Shown here: piece by piece, positions 1 through 7,318 of the stretch
How the letters are laid out: each line of letters begins with the position of its first letter
Position numbering within the stretch: position 1 is the first letter of the stretch
From: an uncultured Planctomycetota bacterium
Lineage (GTDB): Bacteria; Planctomycetota; Phycisphaerae; UBA1845; Fen-1342
Direction of reading: 5' to 3'
Length of the DNA stretch: 64,000 bases
Assembly (NCBI GenBank): GCA_900696525.1
Contig: CAADGL010000016.1
Location: 124,001 to 188,000 of the forward strand
Program-made: the position numbers and the translations under genes
Notes under the pieces: model-generated
What the model saw: the letters and a program-made list of their open reading frames with translations, nothing else
The model's database searches: none
Told to the model about the DNA's origin: nothing

Positions 1-63
1 TGGTTATTCTTGAAAAAAAACACGACGCCCCACTGATGGTCTGATAACCGACCGCCAGCACTG

Positions 64-80
64 AGCCCGGCTGACGGGCT
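64..80 (-). terminator. Hairpin just past the porin stop codon
   Basis: A perfect 6-bp stem (AGCCCG at 64-69, CGGGCT at 75-80) with a 5-nt loop lies immediately downstream of the porin stop on the minus strand. No T-run follows it directly; an eight-T run (minus strand) lies further on at 13-20. It may stabilise or end the transcript. Hairpins of this size are common by chance at this GC content. Confidence 0.3.
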
Positions 81-81
81 G

Positions 82-1590
82 TCAGAACGCGATCTGTAGC
101 TGCATCCGCCAGAACCACGCCTCGTCATTCACGGTCGCGACGCCGGCGCTGGCGCTGCTGATCGGGGCCTCGGTAATGTGCGTCACCTCGGTCTGGAGCT
201 TCACCTTGTGCCCGTTGATGTAGTAGTTCAGACCCCCCGTGTACTCGAGTGCGCAATCGACTCTCTCGGCGAGCGCGGAGACCACGCCGACGCGCCCGAC
301 GACCTCGACCTTGCGCTCAAACGCGGGAATCGGCAAGAAGTACCCCGCCTGCACGTACGCCCCGTGCTGCGCCGTGGTCGAGTCGTCGCCCGTCTGCGCC
401 AGCCACGGCGCCGCCGGGTCGCGCACGTCGATCAGCCGCAGGATGTACTCGCCGCGGGCCGAGAAGCCCTGCCACTTGAAGGCACTGGCGAGCCCGAACT
501 GGTTGATCTGCAAGCCGCGGCTGGACACGAGACCGAAGGCCCCCGTCCCGTGCGGACGGATCAGCAGCGGCGCCGGAATGCGCAGGCCGGTCGGGTCGCC
601 GTCGTCCTCGTTGAAGGCATAGTGCATCGCGAAGTTCAGCGCCGGCTCGGCCAGGTGCGCCAGGTCGGGCTCGCCGGCGAGGTCCGCTCCCGAGCCCAGC
701 GCGTTCCACACCAAACGGGCGACGACCGCCGGGTTGGTATCGAGCTCCGACGGGTCGGGCGTGATGGTGCGGCCGCGCACGGTCCGCAGTGAGTTCAGCG
801 CATCGAAATACCACTCGAAGCGCTTGTCGTCCCAATGGCCCCAGAGCCGCAGCCCGAGCCCGCGGTCCAGCCCGTACACCGAGTCCACCATCGGGCGATC
901 CACCGTCTGAAGCTCGCTGTCGGACGTCAGGCTCACGGTTGTGCCGGCGGCCTTGAAGACGCCCATGCGCACCTGGAACGCGTCGGCGAAGCGGTAGTTG
1001 ACATAGGCGTCGAGCACGCCGGCGTCGTAGCGCTGCGTGCTGTCGGCCCGCACCTGCACGTAGTACGTCAGGTCGGGCGAGTGCGCGTGCCCCGACAGGA
1101 TCAGCCGCACGCGCGACAGGTCGAAGCCCGAGCGGTCGTCCCGCTCCGTGCCCGCCGCCAGGTAGCGGTTGCGGCTGTGGGTGTTGTAGTACTCGTAGCG
1201 GAATTGCAGCACGCCCTGGGTCTTCAGCAGGAAGCGATCATCGCTGCTGCGGATGAAGAAGCCCTTCTCGTAGCCGGCCTGGAGCGCCGTGGCTCCCAGG
1301 CTCTCGCGCAGCGCCGGCTCTGCCAGCACCGCGCGCACCTGGGCGCGCAGCACCGCCACCTGCTGCGCGTCGATCTCCTGGGCGTCGGCGGCCGCCGCCT
1401 GGCGCTCCAGCTCGCACAGGCGCTGCTCCTGCCGCGCCAGCCGCTCGCGCAGCTCGGCGAGCCGGACGGCGTCCGGGCCGTCCGCCGCCGGCGGGCCGGT
1501 GGGCCGGGCAAACGCGGGTGCCATGAGGCTTCCGACCAGCAGGGTAACGATCCCAGCCCTGCGCCGCGCGCGACCGACGACTCCGTCCAT
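82..1590 (-). CDS. Phosphate-selective porin (OprO/OprP family)
   Basis: This is an outer-membrane beta-barrel porin of 502 residues, the usual size of the OprO/OprP family, which lets phosphate or other anions cross the outer membrane. Residues 1-28 form a signal peptide ending in a run of small residues. Residues about 40-92 are a charged, heptad-like coiled coil rich in Leu, Arg, Glu and Gln, common at the N terminus of planctomycete porins. The barrel starts near residue 106 (YEKGFFIRSSDDRF, then LLKTQGVLQFRYEYY) and ends in an aromatic residue (LQIAF), as outer-membrane proteins do. The ATG at 1590 has an AGGAGA ribosome-binding site in front of it. The gene is divergent from the two-component trio, with a 271-bp gap that holds a possible TACAAT -10 on the minus strand (1683-1678). 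Substrate specificity cannot be read from the sequence. Confidence 0.85.
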   Translation of the reverse strand: MDGVVGRARRRAGIVTLLVGSLMAPAFARPTGPPAADGPDAVRLAELRERLARQEQRLCELERQAAAADAQEIDAQQVAVLRAQVRAVLAEPALRESLGATALQAGYEKGFFIRSSDDRFLLKTQGVLQFRYEYYNTHSRNRYLAAGTERDDRSGFDLSRVRLILSGHAHSPDLTYYVQVRADSTQRYDAGVLDAYVNYRFADAFQVRMGVFKAAGTTVSLTSDSELQTVDRPMVDSVYGLDRGLGLRLWGHWDDKRFEWYFDALNSLRTVRGRTITPDPSELDTNPAVVARLVWNALGSGADLAGEPDLAHLAEPALNFAMHYAFNEDDGDPTGLRIPAPLLIRPHGTGAFGLVSSRGLQINQFGLASAFKWQGFSARGEYILRLIDVRDPAAPWLAQTGDDSTTAQHGAYVQAGYFLPIPAFERKVEVVGRVGVVSALAERVDCALEYTGGLNYYINGHKVKLQTEVTHITEAPISSASAGVATVNDEAWFWRMQLQIAF

Positions 1591-1861
1591 TCCCAGTTTC
1601 TCCTGCCAAGTGGTCGTCTCGCGGCAGGCCAGGGGATGTCCTGCCGGAACTGAACTTCAGAGAACCGCGCCAGGCGGATTGTAACCGATGCCGGGCGGCC
1701 GCAATAAGACCCCGGCGGCCCGGCGGGCCGGACGGGCCGCAATCAGGGCGCGCGGTCGCCGCCGGGCTTGCCGGACGGCGCGGCCGGCGGGACGATTGGG
1801 CCGTCCCGCGCGGGAACGCCGCGCAGCCGGCCCGACGCGGGCAGCCGGCGGAAAGCACAGG

Positions 1862-3556
1862 ATGGGCCAGCGGGCGTACGACAGGCTGTATCGCTTCCTT
1901 CACGAGCTGGGCGAGCGCGGCGCCTCGATCAGCGAGGCGGACACGCTGCTGCGCATGACCCTGCGGGCGACGCGCGACTTCATGAAGGCCGGCCACGGCT
2001 GCGCCGTCGTCATCGACCGCCCCGGCGCCGAACCCGCGGTCGAGTTCAACGTCCCCGCCAACGCCGCGTGGGACGGCATCGACCTGCGCGCCTTCGTTCA
2101 CGGCGCGTACCCCGCCGTTTCGCCCGACGTGATCGGCGCGTCGGTGCGGCGTTTTGGGGGATCGTGGGGGGCGTTCGTGCTGCGTCGGCCTGGCGGATTC
2201 GCGCCGGGCGAGGGACGTGTGCTGGCGCGGATCACGGGGCGGGTGTCGGAGGCGTTCGGGCTGCTGGACCAGCGGCGCGTCGAAGACGTGCGGCAGCGGC
2301 TCGACCGCAAGGTCATGGAGCAGCTCAGGCCGCGCGACCTGTTCTATCAGGTGCTGCACGGCCTGCGGACGCTGACGCGCTATGACCACTCGTCGGCGCT
2401 GCTGCTGTGCGACGCGGACGGACAGGGTTTCGAGTTGGCGGCTGAGCAGCTCGCGTGCCGCAAGGGCAAGAGCCGGCGGATCGGGGCGCACATCGCGCTG
2501 GATGATGCGGTGCGGGCGCTGCTTCGCGTTGGGCGCGTGTGCGGCTTCGACCACGTGGAGGGCGCTTGGCGCGGCTGGACGCCCGGCGCGCCGGAAGCGC
2601 TGGCCCGCTGGCTCGACTTCGAACGCCGGCGCGACGGCGAGTCGGACCTGCCGCCGACGGGCGCGCTGCTGTGCGCCCCCATCGTCACGCGGCTGGGGAC
2701 GATCGGGCTGCTGCGGCTGGCCGCGCTGCGCCCCGGGGCGTTCGGGCGCTACGAGGCCGACATTCTCGGCCAGTTCACGCCGCACGCCTCGGTCGCCATC
2801 CAGTACCTCCAGCGCACCGAGGCCCTCGAGAGCCAGATGGTGGCCGCCGAGAAGAAGCACGCGCTGGCGACGATCGCCCGCGGCGTTTCGCACGACATCA
2901 ACAACGCACTCGGCGCGGTGCTGCCGCTCGTCCAGCAACTGCGCTGCGAAGCGGAAGCGCGCCAGGTCGACGCCCGCGCGCTGGCCGTCGACCTCGCGCA
3001 GATCGAGCAGTCCGTCCAGACCAGCCGGCGCATCTTTGCCGGCATGCTGAGCCTCGGCCGCGGCGGTTCGCGGGCGGTGGGCGCGGGCAACCTCAGGCGT
3101 GCGATCGATGGGGCCCTGGCGATCCTGGGCGACAGCCTGAAGCGCCGCGGCATCGCGCTCGACATCGACCTGCCGGCGGACCTGCCGTCGGTGCAGGTCG
3201 GGCAGGCCGACTTGTCGCAACTGTTTCTGAACCTGGCGACGAACGCGCGCGACGCGATGCCCGCCGGCGGACGGCTGTCGATCCGCGCCAGCCCGGCCAG
3301 CGAGGCGGTCGAGATCGAGCTGCGCGACAATGGCAGCGGCATCGACCCGAAGTTGATCGAGCGCATCGGCGAGCCCTTCTTCACTACGAAGCCCGACGGC
3401 CACGGCCTGGGACTGTCGATCTGCCGTTCGATCATCTGGGAGGCGCGCGGGCGCATGACGATCGACAGCCCGCCCGGCGCCGGGACGCGCGTGCGCCTGA
3501 CCCTGCCCGTGCTGGCGCGCGACGCCCAGCCGCGGGCCGCGAAGGCGCCGACATGA
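1862..3556 (+). CDS. GAF-domain sensor histidine kinase
   Basis: A 564-residue soluble sensor kinase with no membrane segment, so it probably senses a cytoplasmic signal. The first ~310 residues look like one or two GAF domains. The phosphoacceptor helix contains H344 (ARGVSHDINNALG), preceded by a short coiled coil. The ATPase domain follows with its N box (NLATNARDAM), G1 box (DNGSGID) and G2 box (GHGLGLSIC). I chose the ATG at 1862 (MGQRAYDRL) because a GGAAAG site precedes it and the upstream in-frame stretch is an Arg/Ala/Gly-rich translation unlike a protein. Its stop overlaps the next start (ATGA), so it is translationally coupled to the receiver-phosphatase gene, its probable phosphotransfer partner. 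The input signal is unknown. Confidence 0.88.
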   Translation: MGQRAYDRLYRFLHELGERGASISEADTLLRMTLRATRDFMKAGHGCAVVIDRPGAEPAVEFNVPANAAWDGIDLRAFVHGAYPAVSPDVIGASVRRFGGSWGAFVLRRPGGFAPGEGRVLARITGRVSEAFGLLDQRRVEDVRQRLDRKVMEQLRPRDLFYQVLHGLRTLTRYDHSSALLLCDADGQGFELAAEQLACRKGKSRRIGAHIALDDAVRALLRVGRVCGFDHVEGAWRGWTPGAPEALARWLDFERRRDGESDLPPTGALLCAPIVTRLGTIGLLRLAALRPGAFGRYEADILGQFTPHASVAIQYLQRTEALESQMVAAEKKHALATIARGVSHDINNALGAVLPLVQQLRCEAEARQVDARALAVDLAQIEQSVQTSRRIFAGMLSLGRGGSRAVGAGNLRRAIDGALAILGDSLKRRGIALDIDLPADLPSVQVGQADLSQLFLNLATNARDAMPAGGRLSIRASPASEAVEIELRDNGSGIDPKLIERIGEPFFTTKPDGHGLGLSICRSIIWEARGRMTIDSPPGAGTRVRLTLPVLARDAQPRAAKAPT

Positions 3557-4671
3557 AGACCGTGCGCGTCCTGGTCGTGGACGACGACGCCGGCATGCTG
3601 CGGGCGGTCGAACGCCTGCTCGCGCCGCAGCACGACGTCGTCTGCTGCCGCACGCCGGGCGACGCGCTGCTCAGCGCCCAGCGCCACCCGCCGGACATCG
3701 CCCTGCTGGACGTGCGCATGCCGGAGATGTCGGGGTTCGAGCTGCTCGACCGGCTGCGGCAGCGCTGGCCGGACCTGGACGTGATCCTGATGACCGGCAG
3801 CGTGCACAGCTTCGACGTCCACCTCGTGCAGGCGATCCGGGCGGCGGCGTACTACTTCATCGAGAAGCCGTTCGATCGCGAGGTGCTGCGGACGCTGGTG
3901 GAGCGCTGCGCCGTCGCGCGCCGCCTGCGCGAGGAGAACCGCCGGCACCTGGCGCGCATCGAACGCGAGCTGCGCGTGGCCCGCACGTTCCAGCGCAGCC
4001 TGCTGCCGGGCGGCCCCCTGCACTGCGGGCGCTGCCTGCTGACCGGCCGCTACGCCCCCTGCGACGACCTCGGCGGCGACTTCTACGACTACGCCGCCGC
4101 GGGCGACTGGGCGGGCTTCCTCGTGGCCGACGTCGCCGGACACGGCGCGGGCGCCGCGATGCTGACCGGCATTGTCAAGGCCGCGTTCCGCGAGTCCGCG
4201 GCGACGGCCCACGCCCCGCAGGACGTCGTGCGGCGCGTGCTGGCCCACCTGCGGACGATCGGGTCGCAGCGCTTCATGTCGCTGCTGTGCGGGCGCATCG
4301 ACCCGGGCGCCGGCCGCCTCGAATTCCTCAGCGCCGGCCACCCGGCGGCCATTCACCTGGGCCGCGGCCGCGCGCCGCGCCTGCTCGAACCCACCGGGCC
4401 GCTGGTCTCGCCGCTGCTCGATGAGCAGACCTGGGAGCTGGCCGGCGTCCCGTTCGCCCCGGGCGACCGCCTGCTGGTGTACACCGACGGCGTCGTCGAG
4501 GCGGCCGGCGACGGCGAGCCCTTCGGCCTCGAGCGTCTGCTGAGCCTGGTCGAACGGCACGACGCCGGCGCCGACGCGCTCCTGGCCCGGATCGAGCAGG
4601 CGGTGCGCGATCACGTCGGCGGACGGCCGCTCACCGATGACATCGCCCTGTTGAGTGCCTGCTATGAGTGA
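3553..4671 (+). CDS. Response regulator with PP2C-type (SpoIIE) phosphatase output
   Basis: A 372-residue two-domain protein. Residues 1-120 are a receiver domain: acidic pocket VVDDDAG, phosphoacceptor D53 in LLDVRMP, and the conserved Lys in IEKPFD. A helical linker (about 121-155) joins it to a SpoIIE/RsbU-like PP2C phosphatase domain with the metal-binding motifs DLGGDFYDY and VADVAGHGAGAAM and a C-terminal LTDDIALL. In this class phosphorylation by a kinase switches on dephosphorylation of an anti-sigma antagonist (partner switching). No antagonist or anti-sigma kinase gene is visible here, so the target is elsewhere. The start overlaps the kinase stop by 4 nt, and the stop overlaps the HAD gene. 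Confidence 0.9.
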   Translation: MKTVRVLVVDDDAGMLRAVERLLAPQHDVVCCRTPGDALLSAQRHPPDIALLDVRMPEMSGFELLDRLRQRWPDLDVILMTGSVHSFDVHLVQAIRAAAYYFIEKPFDREVLRTLVERCAVARRLREENRRHLARIERELRVARTFQRSLLPGGPLHCGRCLLTGRYAPCDDLGGDFYDYAAAGDWAGFLVADVAGHGAGAAMLTGIVKAAFRESAATAHAPQDVVRRVLAHLRTIGSQRFMSLLCGRIDPGAGRLEFLSAGHPAAIHLGRGRAPRLLEPTGPLVSPLLDEQTWELAGVPFAPGDRLLVYTDGVVEAAGDGEPFGLERLLSLVERHDAGADALLARIEQAVRDHVGGRPLTDDIALLSACYE

Positions 4672-5335
4672 AACGCCGCGCGCCGTGATCTTCGACATGG
4701 ATGGCGTGCTGGTCGCCTCCGGCCCGGCGCACGCCGCGAGTTGGCGCCTCGTCGCCCGCCGCCACGGGATCGACGTAAGCGAGCAGCGCTTCCGCGAGAG
4801 CTTCGGCCGCACGAGCCGCGACATCATCGCGACGCTCTGGGGCGCCGGCCTCGCGCCCGACGACGTCGAGCGCATCGACGCCGACAAGGAGCGCACCTAC
4901 CGCGAGCTGATCTCGGGCGTCGTCCCGCTGATGATCGGCGCCCGCGAGACGCTGGCGGCCCTGGCCGCCGCCGGATACCGCCTGGCCGTCGCCAGCTCTG
5001 GCCCGCGCGAGAACATCGACCTCGTGCTCGACGAAACGCGCATCCGCGGCTCGTTCTCCGCCGTGGTCACCGGCTTCGATGTCTGCCGCGGCAAGCCCGA
5101 TCCCGAGTGCTTCCTGCTCGCCGCCCGACGGCTCGGCGTGCCGCCGCCGGGCTGCGTGGTCGTCGAGGACGCCCCGGTGGGAATCGAAGCGGCCCTGGCG
5201 GCGAAGATGGGCGTGATTGGCCTGGCCGGCACGCACCCGGCCCACCGGCTGGCGACGGCCGGCGCCCACCGCGTCGTCGCCGCGCTGCGGGAGATCACGC
5301 CCGCGCTCGTGGGTCAAGTGCTCGCGAGCACGTGA
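4664..5335 (+). CDS. HAD-superfamily phosphatase (beta-phosphoglucomutase-like)
   Basis: A 223-residue haloacid-dehalogenase-type hydrolase. Motif I is DMDGVL with nucleophile D11 and acid/base D13, motif II is the Ser in VASSGPREN, and motifs III/IV are GKPDPECF and VVEDAPVG. The DGVLVASGPAHAASW opening with a helical cap resembles the beta-phosphoglucomutase / sugar-phosphatase subgroup, but the substrate cannot be told. The ATG at 4664 overlaps the end of the preceding phosphatase gene by 8 nt. A GTG at 4655 would add three residues and is less likely. The gene appears to be the last cistron of the kinase-regulator operon, though its functional link to signalling is unclear. Confidence 0.85.
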   Translation: MSETPRAVIFDMDGVLVASGPAHAASWRLVARRHGIDVSEQRFRESFGRTSRDIIATLWGAGLAPDDVERIDADKERTYRELISGVVPLMIGARETLAALAAAGYRLAVASSGPRENIDLVLDETRIRGSFSAVVTGFDVCRGKPDPECFLLAARRLGVPPPGCVVVEDAPVGIEAALAAKMGVIGLAGTHPAHRLATAGAHRVVAALREITPALVGQVLAST

Positions 5336-5551
5336 ATTCACATCTGCTGGCCCCGCCGCGCAGAGGCGCCGAGCCGCGCTGTGTCGCGGGAGGTAGAATG
5401 AGACCATGCTTGGTTCGCAATCCGCAGCCTCAGCGTATCCGCGGCGTGGCCGGTCGACGCGCCCGGGCCGCCGCGTGTGCTCAGGCCGCCCTTCTGACGG
5501 CCTGACGGGCGAGCGCCCGCGCTCGCGGCCGTTCGTCCCGGAGACGTGCCA

Positions 5552-6655
5552 ATGAATCGCACTCCCCTGCGCCGCATCGGCGTCCTCACCGGCGGCGGAG
5601 ACTGCCCGGGGCTCAACGCCGTCATTCGCGTCGTCACCAAGGCCGCCATCCTGAAGCTTGGCATCGACGTGCTCGGCATCGAGGAGGGCTTTCTCGGCCT
5701 CATCGAAGACCGCGTCCGTCCCCTGCGCTACGACGACGTCTCCAACATCCTCACCGCCGGCGGCACGATTCTCGGCACCAACAACCGCGCCAATCCCGCC
5801 AGCTTCGTCACCGGCTACGGCGCCGATGGAACACCCATCCGCGCCGACGTCACCGACCGCGTCCTGGCAACCGTCGAGCGCCACGCCATCGACCTGCTCG
5901 TCTGCGTCGGCGGCGACGGCACCATGTCCGCCGCCAACGGCATCATTCGCCGCGGCGTCCCGTGCGTGGGCGTGCCCAAGACCATCGACAACGACCTGAT
6001 GCACTGCGAACTGACGTTCGGCTTCACGACCGCCGTGCAGACCGCCAGCGAGTGCCTCGACAAGATCCGCACCACCGGCGCCAGTCACCATCGCATCATG
6101 GTGGTCGAGCTCATGGGGCGCAACGCCGGCTGGCTGACCCTCCACGCCGGGCTCGCCAGCGGCGCCGATGTCATTCTCATCCCCGAGATCCCCTACGATC
6201 TCGACTCCGTCTGCGACTTCTGCATCCGCCGCGCCGAGGCCGGCCGCCGCTTCACGCTCATCGCCGTCTCAGAGGGTGCGCGCCCCCGCGGCGGGCAGCA
6301 GGTCGTGGACCGCATCATTGTCGAGAGCCCGGAGCCCATCCGCCTCGGCGGCATCGCCCAGAAGCTTGCCGCCGACATCGAGACCCGCATCCGCCGCGAG
6401 ACCCGCGCCACGATCCTCGGCCACGTGCAGCGCGGCGGCGCGCCGGTCGCCTTCGATCGCGTGCTGGCCACGCTGCTCGGTCACAAGGCGATTCAGATGG
6501 CCGCCCTCGGCGAGTGGAACCAGGTGGCCGTCTGGCGGCAGGGCCGCACCGACATGGCGCCCATCGCCGCTGTCGCCGACCAGCAGCGGCTGGTCGAGCT
6601 GGACGATCCCCTGATCGCGGTGGCTCGCGCGCTCGGCGCCTGTCTAGGGGACTGA
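5552..6655 (+). CDS. pfkA: 6-phosphofructokinase, probably ATP-dependent (mixed G/K type)
   Basis: A 367-residue phosphofructokinase that phosphorylates fructose 6-phosphate in glycolysis. GVLTGGGDCPGLN is the N-terminal nucleotide loop. The phosphoryl-donor loop is VGGDGT with G123 (E. coli position 104), and PKTIDND carries K143 (E. coli position 124) and catalytic D146. Gly at 104 normally marks ATP enzymes and Lys at 124 is typical of PPi enzymes. The G/K pair also occurs in plant and trypanosome ATP-PFKs, so ATP is the likelier donor. MGRNAGW and the Glu-containing PEIPYDLD follow as expected. The ATG at 5552 is preferred to an upstream GTG (5546). A 216-bp gap precedes it, with a TAGAAT -10-like element at 5394-5399. 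Confidence 0.9.
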   Translation: MNRTPLRRIGVLTGGGDCPGLNAVIRVVTKAAILKLGIDVLGIEEGFLGLIEDRVRPLRYDDVSNILTAGGTILGTNNRANPASFVTGYGADGTPIRADVTDRVLATVERHAIDLLVCVGGDGTMSAANGIIRRGVPCVGVPKTIDNDLMHCELTFGFTTAVQTASECLDKIRTTGASHHRIMVVELMGRNAGWLTLHAGLASGADVILIPEIPYDLDSVCDFCIRRAEAGRRFTLIAVSEGARPRGGQQVVDRIIVESPEPIRLGGIAQKLAADIETRIRRETRATILGHVQRGGAPVAFDRVLATLLGHKAIQMAALGEWNQVAVWRQGRTDMAPIAAVADQQRLVELDDPLIAVARALGACLGD

Positions 6656-6729
6656 GCCGCCCCCGCCATGAACTACGACCTCGCTCACAAGCGCCGGACC
6701 CCCGCCCACTCACCCCAGCCGGAGAGCAG

Positions 6730-6757
6730 TTGACGCCCGCCCGGCGAGTGCTAGCCT
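6730..6757 (+). promoter_or_regulatory. Possible sigma-70-like promoter
   Basis: TTGACG (6730-6735), a 16-nt spacer and TAGCCT (6752-6757) lie in the gap before the small Cys-rich gene. The -10 is a poor match. Transcription from here would give a leader of about 160 nt. Confidence 0.25.
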
Positions 6758-6930
6758 ATGCACGGTTCGGGTGCGTGCCGGGCAGCGCATGTCTGCCTGG
6801 CCGGTTTGGCGCGGACTCCAGATCCTTGAGCCCGTGGTCGCGTTTCTTGTGCAGCACGGCGGTGGACGGCGCGTCGCCGTTCTCCTCGCCTCGCGGACGC
6901 CTGGCTTGCCAACACGAAAGGACCCTACGC

Positions 6931-7140
6931 ATGAACCTCAAGAACATCGCCTTCAGCAACATCAAGGCCACCGCCGTGGCCGCCCTGCTTGGCGGCGGCG
7001 TCCTGTTCGCCGCGAACCTGGGCTGCACCCAGAAGTGCGACAAGTGCTGCGCCGCCTGCGAGAAGAAGTGCGGCGGCGACAAGTCGTGCAGCGGCGACAA
7101 GAAGTGTGGCGGGGAGAAGAGCTGCTCGGGCAACAAGTAG
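6931..7140 (+). CDS. Small Cys/Lys-rich exported protein, possibly metal-binding
   Basis: A 69-residue protein. Residues 1-31 form a signal-like segment with a hydrophobic core (VAALLGGGVLFAANLG). The remainder holds nine cysteines (32, 36, 39, 40, 43, 47, 53, 59, 65) mixed with Lys, Gly, Asp and Ser in short repeats of the type KxCxG(D/E)K. The spacing is close to CxxxCxxCCxxCxxxC followed by C every six residues. Such a composition suggests metal binding or a disulfide-rich exported peptide. NLGC is not a clean lipobox, so a lipoprotein is possible but not clear. A GAAAGGA site at 6915-6921 supports the ATG. I know of no named family with certainty; it recalls low-complexity metal-buffering peptides. 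A strong hairpin follows at 7190-7218. Confidence 0.72.
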   Translation: MNLKNIAFSNIKATAVAALLGGGVLFAANLGCTQKCDKCCAACEKKCGGDKSCSGDKKCGGEKSCSGNK

Positions 7141-7189
7141 GCCTGCGGCAGCCCCACGGCTCCAGTCTCGCAGTCCTCTGACTCATGCG

Positions 7190-7218
7190 AGGGCGCCGCC
7201 CCCGCCAGGCGGCGCCCT
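7190..7218. terminator. Strong 11-bp hairpin between convergent genes
   Basis: A perfect 11-bp inverted repeat (AGGGCGCCGCC at 7190-7200, its complement at 7208-7218) with a 7-nt loop sits between the small Cys-rich gene and the convergent secreted TPR gene. There is no T-run, so it may be a transcription barrier or RNA 3'-end stabiliser serving both strands. Confidence 0.5.
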
Positions 7219-7318
7219 CCGCGCCATATGCCCGAGCCCCACGCGAAGCCTCATGTTTCCTTGCGGCCGGCCGGGCCCGGCTTGGACATGGCGCTTGCTC
7301 GCGGCTCCGACCGCGGCG

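Noticed and set aside
13-20. Intrinsic terminator T-run (A-run on plus strand) after the porin gene
   Set aside because: No stable hairpin lies directly ahead of the run; the visible hairpin at 64-80 is too far away.
1238-3403. 721-codon open frame on the minus strand
   Set aside because: It overlaps both the porin and the histidine kinase and has no recognisable domain.
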